A stretch of DNA of 64,000 nucleotides from an uncultured Clostridia bacterium. Its GTDB lineage: Bacteria > Bacillota > Clostridia > Oscillospirales > Acutalibacteraceae. Position numbers and translations under genes: made by a program. Shown here in pieces: positions 8,801 to 17,901 of this stretch; positions within the stretch are counted from its first letter, which is position 1, and the number at the start of each line of letters is the position of its first letter. The stretch is from the NCBI GenBank assembly GCA_937884995.1, contig CAKZZL010000038.1, positions 1 through 64,000 on the forward strand, written 5' to 3'. Under the pieces are notes generated by a model, which was given only the letters and a program-made list of their open reading frames with translations, ran no database searches and was not told the origin of the DNA.

Positions 8801-10189
8801 CTTGATAATCCTGATGCAACTCAAGAAGAAATCAATCAAGCTATCGAAGATTTAATTGACGCTATTGAACAACTTAGCATTGATAAATCAGCACTTCTTA
8901 ATGCAATTAATTCAGGTAAAGTAATTACTGAAGATGAAAATGCTTCAGATAATTATTCAGCTGAATCACTTGCTGATCTTGAAGATGCAATCTTTGCCGG
9001 CGAGATCGTATATTTGAATTCAAATGCTACCGCTGAGCAAATAGCTCAGGCTACACAAGATATACTTGATGCCATAAGCAATCTTGAGAGAATTTCTGAG
9101 CCTGTTGATAAGACAGAACTTCAGGATACAGTTGATGCAGCAGAGACTGTAGATACAACAGATCTTGATTCTGAGCTTGCTGATGCGCTTTCAGATGCTA
9201 TTGATAATGGTAATGACGTTCTTGATGACCCGGATGCAACAGTATCTGATGTTCAGGATGCAATTGATCAAATAATCGATGCATTAAAAGATATTCTTGA
9301 AGATAAAGTAAATGATGCTGAAGAGATTGATACATCATCCTATTCAGATGATACTATTGCTGACCTTCAGGATGCTATTGATGCAGCTAACGATATATTA
9401 AATGATCCTGATGTAACTGCTGATGATATTGCAGATGCAATTAAGGCAATAGAAGATGCAATTGAAAATCTTTCTGATACAATTACTATCACAGTCAAAG
9501 ATGATGAAGATAATATAATTCAGGAAATCGAAGTACCTGTATCCACAACAATGGAAGATATTGCTGAACTTTTGGATTTAGTACCGACAACAGATAATGA
9601 TGACGAAATATTAGTAGGTTATGTTGATGAAAATGGTGACTATATAACCGACGATACAGTTATCACAAACGATACCGTAATAAGCCCATATTATGAATTA
9701 ACATTAATTGTTCCGAAAGATAATACAGACTATATTATCGACAGAACAGGTGAGGACGGCATTATTAATGGATTCAACATCAATGCTAATACAGTTGATG
9801 AAATTAAAGCTGACCTTGAAAATGATGAACTTTGCATAGATATAGTTAACATAAATGGTGATGAATTAAATACTACGGATAAAGTCGGCACAGGTTCTGT
9901 AATTACTTACAGATCAAAGCTTACTGGCAATATTTATGAAAGACTTGTTGTTGTTATATACGGTGATGTAGACGGCGATGGCATAGTTGGAAATCTTGAT
10001 TACTTAAAGCTTAAAGCTATCACATATTCTACAGATGTTGTTTCTGAAAATATTTATCTCAAGATGGCATCAGATGTTAACGGAGATACAGCATTTGATG
10101 GATTTGACTGCACATATATTGCTTGCTCAATGAATGGAATTAACTGCATTCAACAGGCTAGGGAAATAAATATAGCTGATTATCAATAA
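5843..10189 (+). CDS. Giant secreted dockerin protein with beta-helix, InlB-type and FIVAR repeats
   Basis: This 1448-residue exported protein starts with a signal peptide (1 to about 31, ending FAQ). Residues about 48-320 resemble a right-handed parallel beta-helix with repeated GGG/INN and NSTxxxN motifs. About 467-530 plus 690-712 form a divergent InlB-type repeat, split by a Gly-rich coiled-coil insertion. Two Listeria-Bacteroides repeats follow (714-857, each ending in LYAxW), then a putative Ig domain (862-948). Three to four FIVAR-type helical repeats (950-1212) precede a conserved pre-dockerin module and a type I dockerin with loops at 1374 and 1411. There is no LPXTG or SLH anchor, so attachment by cohesin binding or release is inferred. 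Probably an adhesin or carbohydrate-associated surface protein; no catalytic domain is evident. Confidence 0.85.
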   Translation: MGKIIYKSLCLILSIALLLATIPMISFISFAQTTSVSTLAELNTALANDDIDEIVVTQTITLTDGTVIYGNNKTVTANDTGLNDQGIVQEGSNYNIFVTEAGSTSKIYDLTIMGGSVTAVVNRAATLYLENVSITRSGSASQNGGGLINGTQSLSYDSEAGEDVNFGQDSAKVILVNSSIVRNVAEYGGGFINYGTMIIDGCSLTENRSLGFSGGGGAGENQGIAYVNNSTVANNTSSEIGGGINNCKGGELYLMNSTFTGNVTTNGTASYGGAIGNNYKLVKAVNCIFAYNYYIASDGTPTMCDLGVFNSTSLDLNHCITVDVEGNATWTDICGDTCSTAATDLFAEIIEGSVLMGDGTESTEPYARPAVILNDSGELYAPLSGDYVWDITGVPTYFDYSDLDNIRMYYTDDEGNVSDDSIYAGNYDSNDPDSIKEEYDIPVSGSLDEEDRTTDLIGSSNTLPGDKVIYTVKVIASENGTVSGGTVYGDSYVAFAPNVIVSLDKIVTVQLEAIPDDGYYFDHWEIVEASGLDNSEFNTIAQELSALVAEYEAITTTIETLESNIQNVNSYISYANSSGGGGGNSSNGKRTLVTNTNTLVNQLNNNIASDYASYTDVASAISNANLSTKTYSRNTNYTTWCNSVLTVAGNVKTMLTSYQTQIQSDKEAKEAEYAAAEADAYSEIGINTEDNPLEFVVNRNISLKAIFTSTPQDYIVTFHSNTENDITTTQIFEAGNYSQNLNPNTFTNDDQPFLGWALVYCGDVVYSDEESFTASGDVNLYARWGYTVEYDLNNGRNGPSSQIKIPGETLQLSSIEPSRDGYVFKGWGLNADATSAILQAGDEYGIDSNIVLYAIWEELKAPTVLNANLDDGYVNVPYSDTIETDQEAIFVLVDGNNLPDGLTLSKNGVLSGTPTQTGTYTFTINVYNKADTSYNDASTITLIVTISDAKSALQDLVDEANEIDQDLYTDETSQNLQDAIDEAQDVLDNPDATQEEINQAIEDLIDAIEQLSIDKSALLNAINSGKVITEDENASDNYSAESLADLEDAIFAGEIVYLNSNATAEQIAQATQDILDAISNLERISEPVDKTELQDTVDAAETVDTTDLDSELADALSDAIDNGNDVLDDPDATVSDVQDAIDQIIDALKDILEDKVNDAEEIDTSSYSDDTIADLQDAIDAANDILNDPDVTADDIADAIKAIEDAIENLSDTITITVKDDEDNIIQEIEVPVSTTMEDIAELLDLVPTTDNDDEILVGYVDENGDYITDDTVITNDTVISPYYELTLIVPKDNTDYIIDRTGEDGIINGFNINANTVDEIKADLENDELCIDIVNINGDELNTTDKVGTGSVITYRSKLTGNIYERLVVVIYGDVDGDGIVGNLDYLKLKAITYSTDVVSENIYLKMASDVNGDTAFDGFDCTYIACSMNGINCIQQAREINIADYQ
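9114..9413. repeat. 300-base block identical to 13575-13874
   Basis: By eye this segment of FIVAR-repeat coding sequence is base-for-base identical to 13575-13874 in the neighbouring gene (offset 4461), including third codon positions. Similarity stays very high for about 250 bases more. This indicates recent duplication or gene conversion, or assembly collapse. Confidence 0.9.
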
Positions 10190-10255
10190 TATATATACAT
10201 TATATATAGATAATTTATAGGTTTCGCATCTATTAGTTTATGGAGGAGTAAACAG

Positions 10256-13200
10256 ATGAAAAAGAATGTCAGAAAATTTATTAGCATTGTGCTGACTGTA
10301 ATGATGGTTATCGGCGCTTTCCCAATGATGACATTTGTTACTACAGCTGCAACGTCCAAGGTTTATTCCAGCGGTGAATGGAATTATGGCTCATCGCAGA
10401 TTAACAGTGCACATACTAAATTTGACACTAACGGCCCGTTCTATATCAGTATGGCAATAGCTGATACTAACTTTGTTTTCATGCAGACAGAGGATAATCA
10501 GGAATTTACATATACAACATATTTCTATTGTAAAAAGAATCAAGTTCCTAATTCAGTAACATTTCATACAGTAACTACCAATGTTCAGTTCGATGAGACT
10601 TTTAATAGTCTTGTTAATTCTGAAGTTTGGAGTCAGACTTCAGGTACAACAGAAGATGGAACCGATAGTTCTCCGAATGGAGACTCACTTGTTCGTGATA
10701 ATTGGTATTCTACTGAACCTTCATTTATAACATACAGTTATACTCTTAACTTTACTGCCGATGGTAAAGCAACATATTATCCGGAGTGGAATATTGAATT
10801 TGAATCAAGAGGATCAATTGGCTCAAATTTTTCTACCTATAATACAGCTTATACTGTTCTTGAGGGCGAAGATGAGGCTATTAACGTTAACCCTGTATTT
10901 ACAATTCAAATTATTGACTTGCGTGAACTTATCACTCTTGTTGATATGGCTAATGAAGTCGGTGTAGATGTTTCTTCTGTTACAAATGGCAGAGATCTCA
11001 CAGGCAATACATATTATAGCCAGGAAACAATTGATGAAATGGTTTCTGCATTACGTGAACTGCTTCTTTGCGATTATAGTAATTTAGATTTACAACTCTC
11101 AAATGCTGCTACAATTGAAGATAATGTTCAAGGCGCTCTCGGCGGATACCTTTATGATGAAGATTTATATGCAGCTTTTACATCTGCATACAATGCAGCA
11201 AAAAATGTTGATCGTTACCTTACAGAAGATGAACAAGGTGTTAATCAGTCAATTATTAACACAGCAGCTTCTGATTTGGCTACTGCAATTAACAATCTTA
11301 TTCCTACAAGAAAAGCTTTAATTTCTTATTATAGCGGAACTGAATTATTTGCTCAAAATACATGTGTACTTGGCCAAAATTTTAACTTCCATGATGTAAC
11401 AGATAAATTTATCGGAACGCCTACACAGGAACGTATGGTTTTTTCCAAATGGGTTGATGTAAATGGAGACCCTATCAGTGAAGGTACATTAATTACCGGT
11501 GATTTAAATGCTTATGCAGACTTTGATGTTGATATGGATGGTATTTCACCAATCTCTTCCAGTGGTAAATGGGAACATAAATTATCCGAAAATAATGATG
11601 ATGGACGTGGAGATAACTACATTTCCATGTGGGTAAATGATATTACATTTAATTTTGTACAGACCACTGATAATGAAACCTTCTCATTCTATACAGATTT
11701 AACAGCATATAAGAATGACGGTGCTAATACTGTACGTGTTAATGATGTTTATCTTTTATCAACTGATTCTGATACTCAAGATTTTATAACAGCAATGGGT
11801 GACCATGATGTTGACACTTACTGTGTAACCAGAAATGTTGCCGATGTTCCTAACAATACTGCTCTTCCCGGTCAATTAGGTTCCGGTTACTCATATCAAA
11901 GTACTATATATAGAGTAATATGGAGATATATTTATACATTTAATGCCGATGGTGCAGCAACTTATCAGCCTAAATGGAATATCGAATATACTTCAGGTTT
12001 ATGGTCACTTTCAGCAGGCGATCACGATCTTCCTGATGGCGGAGATCCATATGTTACATTTACAATTAATGTTACTGACATTCGCGAATTAATAAATCTT
12101 ATAAATAAGGCTGAAAGTGTATATAATAACAGAAATTCCGGCTTTACACAGGATGATCTTAATGATCTTAGAGATATTCTTGATTATATTTATGATAATT
12201 ATACATTAGATGGCTCAGTTTATTATGAGCAATCAGAAATTGACGATCTCATTGATCAAATTAAGGCTATCATCCCTGATGATATGACAATTTCTTGTGA
12301 TTATACTGATCTTGATGAAGCAATTGCTTTAGCAGAAGAAAAAATTGAAGAATACGATAATAATTCAGATAATCATTTCATAAATGAAGTTTGGAATAAT
12401 TTTTTGGACGCATATACTGCTGCTACAACAGTAGACCGTAACCTTTACATTATTGAGTCTAATGCAAATCAGACTATGATTGACGGTCTTACTGCCGATC
12501 TTTTGGAAGCAATTAATGCGCTCACATATCAAACTCATGTTAACCAGCCATGTGATTATACTGAAGCGGATTCAGTTCTTGATGAAGCAGATGGAATAAA
12601 TAATGATAACGGTAAGTATGATGACGATGCCTACCAGATATTTGAAGATGCAAAAGAGGCACTTGAGGAGTTACTTAATCTCTATGATGATGAAGAAGGA
12701 GATAATCAGTCAGCAATAGATGACGCTGTTCAGGCTCTTCAAGATGCTATAGATGCTTTGACGGATGCTGCTAATCAAAATGATCCTTGTGATTATTCAA
12801 CACTCGATGCTCTTATTGCTCAAGCAAGTGCAATAAACAATGACAGTGGCTTGATAACAAATGATTCATATCAAGATTTACAAGATGCTCTTTCATCTGC
12901 ATTAGCTGTTGATCGTGATTTATATGATAACGGCACTAACCAGATGATAGTTAATGCTGCCGCATTAAATCTTTACAATGCTATAAACAGCCTTGAATTT
13001 GATAAAACAAGCCTTCAGGACCTTCTTACACAGGCAAATGCAGTTTACCTTGATGATTACACATCTGCAACAGCTCAGGATCTTTCTGATGCTATTTCAC
13101 AAGGCACAAGTGTATTAAATGATGATGATGCAAGTCTTTCTGAACTCATAAATGCTATAAGTGATTTAGAAGATGCTATAAATAATCTCGTTCCTGATAA

Positions 13201-14638
13201 AACTGAACTTCAGGAAACAATAACAGCAGCTGAATCAATTGATGATAGTAAACTTGATGCAACAACAGCTCAGACTCTTCAAGATGCAATTAATGATGCA
13301 CAGGATGTATATGATGATCCTGATGCAACAGTTGCCGAAATAAATGAAGCTATAGCAACATTAAATGCTATCATAGACGGCATTCTTGATGCAGCAATTA
13401 CAGAAGCTGAAAATGTTGATACAACAGGTATGACTTCTGAATCTGTACAAGCTCTCGAAGATGCTATTGATGATGCTCAGGCAATTCAGGGAAATGATAA
13501 TGCGAGCGCTCAGGATAAGGCAGATGCCATTAATGATATATTTGATGAAATTGATAATTTAACTGTTGACAAGGCAGAACTTCAGGATACAGTTGATGCA
13601 GCAGAGACTGTAGATACAACAGATCTTGATTCTGAGCTTGCTGATGCGCTTTCAGATGCTATTGATAATGGTAATGACGTTCTTGATGACCCGGATGCAA
13701 CAGTATCTGATGTTCAGGATGCAATTGATCAAATAATCGATGCATTAAAAGATATTCTTGAAGATAAAGTAAATGATGCTGAAGAGATTGATACATCATC
13801 CTATTCAGATGATACTATTGCTGACCTTCAGGATGCTATTGATGCAGCTAACGATATATTAAATGATCCTGATGCAAGTGCTGATGATATTGCAGATGCA
13901 ATTAAGGCAATAGAAGATGCGATTGAAAATCTTTCTGATACAATTACAATCACAGTCAAAGATAATGAAGATAATATAATTCAGGAAATCGAAGTACCTG
14001 TATCAACAACAATGGAAGACATTGTTGAACTTTTGGATTTAGTGCCGACAACAGATGATGATGAGATATTGGTAGGTTATGTAGATGAAAGTGGTGATTA
14101 TATAACCGATGATACTGAAATCACAGGCAACACTGTAATCACTCCATATTATGAACTTGGTCATCTTGTTACAATATCCGGATCCGATCTTTATATTGAT
14201 AGAACAGGCGATGACGGACTAATTGATGGCTTTGATATAAGCACAAATACAGTTGCTGAAGTTAAATTAGAATTTGAAAATGACGAGCTTTGTATTGAAA
14301 TTGTTGATATAAACGGAAATGAATTAACTGACTCAGATAAAGTAGGTACAGCTTCTGTAATTACTTACAGATCAAAACTCACAGGTAATGTTTATGAGAG
14401 ATTAATCGCTATTGTATATGGTGACGTTGACGGCGACGGAATCGTTGGAAGCGATGACCTTCTTAAACTTAAGAATGTCACATATTCTACAGATACAATT
14501 TCTGAAAACACTTATCTGAGAATGGCATCAGATGCCAATGGTGATACTGCTTTTGATGGATTTGACTGCACATATATTTCTTGTACAATCCATGGTATTT
14601 CTTGTATTGAACAATCAAGACTTATGATAAAAGCATAA
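10256..14638 (+). CDS. Giant secreted dockerin protein with duplicated N-terminal domain and FIVAR repeats
   Basis: This 1460-residue exported protein has a signal peptide (1 to about 32) and a strong GGAGGAG ribosome binding site, 66 bases after its sister gene. An unnamed domain occurs twice (about 35-222 and 430-620). Each copy starts SSGxW with YISM and F-QT-DN motifs and ends in ATYxPxWNIE followed by a D(L/I)RELI helix. A single InlB-like repeat sits between them (about 352-430). Roughly eight FIVAR-type helical repeats rich in Asp, Ala and Leu follow (about 620-1225), several beginning CDY(T/S). The pre-dockerin module and type I dockerin (from about 1389) match the sister protein. No catalytic domain is recognised, so it is likely a structural or adhesive surface protein. 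Confidence 0.85.
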   Translation: MKKNVRKFISIVLTVMMVIGAFPMMTFVTTAATSKVYSSGEWNYGSSQINSAHTKFDTNGPFYISMAIADTNFVFMQTEDNQEFTYTTYFYCKKNQVPNSVTFHTVTTNVQFDETFNSLVNSEVWSQTSGTTEDGTDSSPNGDSLVRDNWYSTEPSFITYSYTLNFTADGKATYYPEWNIEFESRGSIGSNFSTYNTAYTVLEGEDEAINVNPVFTIQIIDLRELITLVDMANEVGVDVSSVTNGRDLTGNTYYSQETIDEMVSALRELLLCDYSNLDLQLSNAATIEDNVQGALGGYLYDEDLYAAFTSAYNAAKNVDRYLTEDEQGVNQSIINTAASDLATAINNLIPTRKALISYYSGTELFAQNTCVLGQNFNFHDVTDKFIGTPTQERMVFSKWVDVNGDPISEGTLITGDLNAYADFDVDMDGISPISSSGKWEHKLSENNDDGRGDNYISMWVNDITFNFVQTTDNETFSFYTDLTAYKNDGANTVRVNDVYLLSTDSDTQDFITAMGDHDVDTYCVTRNVADVPNNTALPGQLGSGYSYQSTIYRVIWRYIYTFNADGAATYQPKWNIEYTSGLWSLSAGDHDLPDGGDPYVTFTINVTDIRELINLINKAESVYNNRNSGFTQDDLNDLRDILDYIYDNYTLDGSVYYEQSEIDDLIDQIKAIIPDDMTISCDYTDLDEAIALAEEKIEEYDNNSDNHFINEVWNNFLDAYTAATTVDRNLYIIESNANQTMIDGLTADLLEAINALTYQTHVNQPCDYTEADSVLDEADGINNDNGKYDDDAYQIFEDAKEALEELLNLYDDEEGDNQSAIDDAVQALQDAIDALTDAANQNDPCDYSTLDALIAQASAINNDSGLITNDSYQDLQDALSSALAVDRDLYDNGTNQMIVNAAALNLYNAINSLEFDKTSLQDLLTQANAVYLDDYTSATAQDLSDAISQGTSVLNDDDASLSELINAISDLEDAINNLVPDKTELQETITAAESIDDSKLDATTAQTLQDAINDAQDVYDDPDATVAEINEAIATLNAIIDGILDAAITEAENVDTTGMTSESVQALEDAIDDAQAIQGNDNASAQDKADAINDIFDEIDNLTVDKAELQDTVDAAETVDTTDLDSELADALSDAIDNGNDVLDDPDATVSDVQDAIDQIIDALKDILEDKVNDAEEIDTSSYSDDTIADLQDAIDAANDILNDPDASADDIADAIKAIEDAIENLSDTITITVKDNEDNIIQEIEVPVSTTMEDIVELLDLVPTTDDDEILVGYVDESGDYITDDTEITGNTVITPYYELGHLVTISGSDLYIDRTGDDGLIDGFDISTNTVAEVKLEFENDELCIEIVDINGNELTDSDKVGTASVITYRSKLTGNVYERLIAIVYGDVDGDGIVGSDDLLKLKNVTYSTDTISENTYLRMASDANGDTAFDGFDCTYISCTIHGISCIEQSRLMIKA
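13575..13874. repeat. 300-base block identical to 9114-9413
   Basis: This is the second copy of the identical block. It starts inside one FIVAR repeat and ends where the two genes differ (GTAACT in the first gene, GCAAGT here). The two ends do not coincide with domain borders, which fits gene conversion better than domain shuffling. Confidence 0.9.
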
Positions 14639-14656
14639 ATCAGAATAAAGAAAATG

Positions 14657-14690
14657 GACGGATGCCCAAAAGGGCATCCGTCTTTCTTAT
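14657..14690 (+). terminator. Rho-independent terminator after the dockerin genes
   Basis: An 11-bp GC-rich stem (14657-14667 with 14672-14682), a loop of four A and a T-rich tail close the dockerin-gene transcript before ileS. Confidence 0.92.
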
Positions 14691-14695
14691 TTTAC

Positions 14696-14723
14696 TTGAA
14701 ATTTTCTATCATTAGTGTATAAT
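14696..14723 (+). promoter_or_regulatory. Sigma-A promoter for ileS
   Basis: TTGAAA (14696-14701), a 16-base spacer and TATAAT (14718-14723) predict transcription from about 14730. That leaves a leader of only about 35 bases, so there is no room for a T-box, which commonly controls ileS in Firmicutes. It also places the ATG at 14728 at the transcription start, supporting the GTG at 14764. Confidence 0.7.
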
Positions 14724-14763
14724 ATACATGATATTTAGCGATAATTTGAAAGGCGGAAAAATA

Positions 14764-17700
14764 GTGGCTGAAGAACGTAATTTTTTCATTGATTTAGAAC
14801 ATGAAATAATGGATCTTTGGGAAAAAGAAAACTATTATGATAAACTCGTTGCTAAAAATAAGGGCAATAAGTTATTTAGATTTCTTGACGGTCCTATCAC
14901 AGCAAATAACCCGATGGGTATTCATCATGCTTGGGGAAGAAGTACCAAAGATATATTTATAAGATATAAGGCAATGCGCGGATATGATTGCCGTAGACAA
15001 AACGGATTCGATTCTCAGGGTCTTTGGGTTGAAGTTGAAGTTGAAAAACAGCTTGGTTTCAAAACTAAGAAAGATATTGAAGAATATGGTATGGATAAGT
15101 TTACACGTCAATGTGTTGAACGTGTAAAGCATTTCTCCGGTATTATTACAGAACAATCCAAGAGACTCGGTCAATGGATGGATTGGGATAATTCTTACTA
15201 TACTAATACCGACTTAAATATTCAGGGTATTTGGACATTCCTTAAGAAATGTGATGAAAATGGCTGGATAGAGCGTGAATATAAGCCTATGCCATGGTGT
15301 CCAAGATGCGGAACATCTTTATCTGAACATGAAATGACAGGCTCATATAAGCTTATGACTCACAATTCAGTATTTTTTAAATTACCACTTAAGGAAATTA
15401 ATTCTAAAATACTTGTATGGACAACAACTCCTTGGACACTTTCGTCAAATGTCGCTTTAGCAGTAAATCCCGAAATAGATTATGTTGAAGCAAAAATAAA
15501 AAGTGATAATCAAACACTTATACTTGCTAAAAACGCTATTAAATATCTCGGTGATGATAAGCTTGAAGTTATTCGTGCACTTAAAGGTGAAGAACTTGTA
15601 GGTTTACATTATGAAACATGTTTCCCGGATATTCCTGCTCAGGTAGATATTGACCATAAAGTTGTTGCATGGGAAGATGTTGCAGCAGATGAAGGTACAG
15701 GAGTTGTTCATATTGCTCCCGGCTGCGGTGTTGAAGACTTCCAGCTTGGAGAAAAACTCGGTCTTCCTAAGGTTATGCCTATAGATGATATGGGTATATA
15801 TCTTGACGGATTTGGCTTTATGACCGGAAAAGACAGTCATACTATTGCTGATGAAGTTTTTGAAAATTTGAAATCCAATAATAAATTATATAAGGTTGAG
15901 CCTCATGAGCATAGCTATCCTGTTTGCTGGCGTTGTAAATCTGAGGTTGTATTCCGTCTCGTACCTGCATGGTATATAAGAACGGAAGAACTTAAACCTA
16001 GACTTATAAGAAACGCTAATACTGTTAAGTGGGAGCCTGCTTCAAATGGCAAGCGTATGAATGACTGGCTTAATAATATGGGAGACTGGAATATTTCACG
16101 TAAACGTTACTATGGACTTCCGCTTCCATTTTATCCTTGTGATTGCGGGAATACTACAGTAGTAGGCAGCAAAGAAGAATTAAGAGAACTTGCAGTTGAT
16201 CCTGCAAAAGTTGATGTTTTACCTGAACTTCATCGTCCATGGGTAGATGAAATAAAAATCAAATGTCCAAAGTGCGGTAAGGAAGTTTCAAGAGTTTCCG
16301 AAATCGGTGATGTTTGGCTTGATGCAGGTATTGTGCCATTCTCAACTATGGGTTACTTTACCGACAGAGAAGCCTGGGAGAAGAATTTCCCGGCTGAATG
16401 GGTTACTGAAATGCATGAGCAGGTTAGACTTTGGTTCTATTCAATGCTCTTTATGAGTACTGTTCTTGTTGACAAAGCTCCATATGAGAGAGTTGTTACC
16501 AATTCTGCTGTTGTAGCTGAAGATGGTTCTAAGTTTTCAAAGACAGGCTTTATGATTAAGTTTGATGAAGCTGCTGAGAAGATAGGTGCTGATACCATCA
16601 GATACCTTTATGCAAGTGCGCCGAATACTAATGATGTTCGTTTCGGATATAATTTAGGCGATGAAGCACGACGTAAAATGCTTTCTTTCTGGAACATATA
16701 TACTTTCTTTGATACATATGCTCAGATAGATAAGCCTAATTTTGATAATTATATTCCTGACAAAAATGCTATGACAGCAACAGATAAGTGGCTTACAGTA
16801 AGAACAAATGAGTTTATAACTAAAGCTACAGAATATATGGATGACTATAAAGTATATCTCTTAATGAAAGATTTTGAGGTATTTGTAGATGATATATCCA
16901 ATTGGTATATCAGAACCAATCGTCGTCGTTTTTGGAAAACAGAAGATGAAAACGATAAGATGATTGCTTATTGGACACTTTATAATGCTCTTAAAACATG
17001 TGTTCAAATAATGGCTCCTATTATTCCTTTCGTTACAGAATATATTTGGCAGAAATTAATAAGAGTTGTTACACCTTCATGCGAAGAATCTGTTCATCTC
17101 AGTGACTGGCCTCAGATTATTAAAGGATTTGAAGTTGATGGTATTATTGAGCAAACTGCACTTGCAAGAGATATAATAGCAACAGCAATGAGACTTCGTA
17201 ATGAACAACAGATTAAAGTTCGTCAGCCGTTAAATAAACTCTTTATCTGCATGTCTGGTGAAGATGCTACGAAAATTAAAGACTTTGAAAAGAATATTCT
17301 GGATGAACTTAATATAAGAAATATTGAATATATCAATGATTCATCTCTTTTGGAAGATAAATACTTAGCTGTCAATTTCAAAGTAGCCGGCGCAGTATTA
17401 AAGCAAAACGTTAATAAGATGAAACAATCCTTAGAAGAACTTGATAATGACATTATGATTTCTTTAACAAAAGATGTTATTGCAGGTAATCAAGTTAGCA
17501 TTCCGGGTTGGGATGAGAACTTTGATCCTTCTATATTTGTTGTTAATTCCAGGACAAAGGAAGGTATCGTATCTGCTGAGTTCTCAAATGGTTCTGTTCT
17601 TGCACTTGATATTGTATTAACAGATGATCTGATTAAAGACGGAATAGTACGTGATATTATTCGTCAATGTCAGCTTCTCAGAAAGGAAGCTGGGTATATT

Positions 17701-17898
17701 GTTGAACAACGTATTGATCTTTCTATCGTTACAAATGATAGTTTTACAGCAAATGCTTTAATTGAAAAGAAAGATTATATAGCTGCAGAATTACTTGCAA
17801 ATAATTTAGTATTTGAAGAAATTGCAAATTCTGACTTGTCCAAGACAATTAATCTTCATGACAATGATGTCAATATAGCTGTAAAGAAGGGAGAGTAA
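14764..17898 (+). CDS. ileS: Isoleucyl-tRNA synthetase, unusual subtype
   Basis: This class I aminoacyl-tRNA synthetase (about 1044 residues) charges tRNA-Ile. The GTG start has an AAAGGCGG site eight bases upstream. The catalytic HIGH signature is replaced by GIHH (residues 52-55) in TANNPMGIHHAWGR, and the KMSKS loop reads KFSKT (590-594). An insertion carries CPRCG (near 178) for zinc and editing-domain sequences follow. A second CxxC pair (CPKCGKEV) lies near residue 510. The anticodon-binding domain is followed by a DUF5915-like C-terminus of the kind found in eukaryote-like type 2 IleRS. Aligned core motifs such as GFDSQGLWVE and WNISRKRYYGLPLP leave the identity firm. The altered signature is a subtype feature rather than damage, since the frame is intact and neighbouring residues are conserved. 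Confidence 0.93.
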   Translation: MAEERNFFIDLEHEIMDLWEKENYYDKLVAKNKGNKLFRFLDGPITANNPMGIHHAWGRSTKDIFIRYKAMRGYDCRRQNGFDSQGLWVEVEVEKQLGFKTKKDIEEYGMDKFTRQCVERVKHFSGIITEQSKRLGQWMDWDNSYYTNTDLNIQGIWTFLKKCDENGWIEREYKPMPWCPRCGTSLSEHEMTGSYKLMTHNSVFFKLPLKEINSKILVWTTTPWTLSSNVALAVNPEIDYVEAKIKSDNQTLILAKNAIKYLGDDKLEVIRALKGEELVGLHYETCFPDIPAQVDIDHKVVAWEDVAADEGTGVVHIAPGCGVEDFQLGEKLGLPKVMPIDDMGIYLDGFGFMTGKDSHTIADEVFENLKSNNKLYKVEPHEHSYPVCWRCKSEVVFRLVPAWYIRTEELKPRLIRNANTVKWEPASNGKRMNDWLNNMGDWNISRKRYYGLPLPFYPCDCGNTTVVGSKEELRELAVDPAKVDVLPELHRPWVDEIKIKCPKCGKEVSRVSEIGDVWLDAGIVPFSTMGYFTDREAWEKNFPAEWVTEMHEQVRLWFYSMLFMSTVLVDKAPYERVVTNSAVVAEDGSKFSKTGFMIKFDEAAEKIGADTIRYLYASAPNTNDVRFGYNLGDEARRKMLSFWNIYTFFDTYAQIDKPNFDNYIPDKNAMTATDKWLTVRTNEFITKATEYMDDYKVYLLMKDFEVFVDDISNWYIRTNRRRFWKTEDENDKMIAYWTLYNALKTCVQIMAPIIPFVTEYIWQKLIRVVTPSCEESVHLSDWPQIIKGFEVDGIIEQTALARDIIATAMRLRNEQQIKVRQPLNKLFICMSGEDATKIKDFEKNILDELNIRNIEYINDSSLLEDKYLAVNFKVAGAVLKQNVNKMKQSLEELDNDIMISLTKDVIAGNQVSIPGWDENFDPSIFVVNSRTKEGIVSAEFSNGSVLALDIVLTDDLIKDGIVRDIIRQCQLLRKEAGYIVEQRIDLSIVTNDSFTANALIEKKDYIAAELLANNLVFEEIANSDLSKTINLHDNDVNIAVKKGE

Positions 17899-17901
17899 TT
17901 T

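Noticed and set aside
9961..10130. EF-hand calcium sensor
   Set aside because: The paired D-x-D/N-G-D loops with the spacing and the C-terminal position fit a type I dockerin, not an EF-hand signalling protein.
8690..14070. Repeats as a CRISPR array or phase-variable DNA repeat
   Set aside because: The periodicity is in the protein (FIVAR-type helices of about 60-70 residues) with diverged DNA. There is no short direct repeat with spacers.
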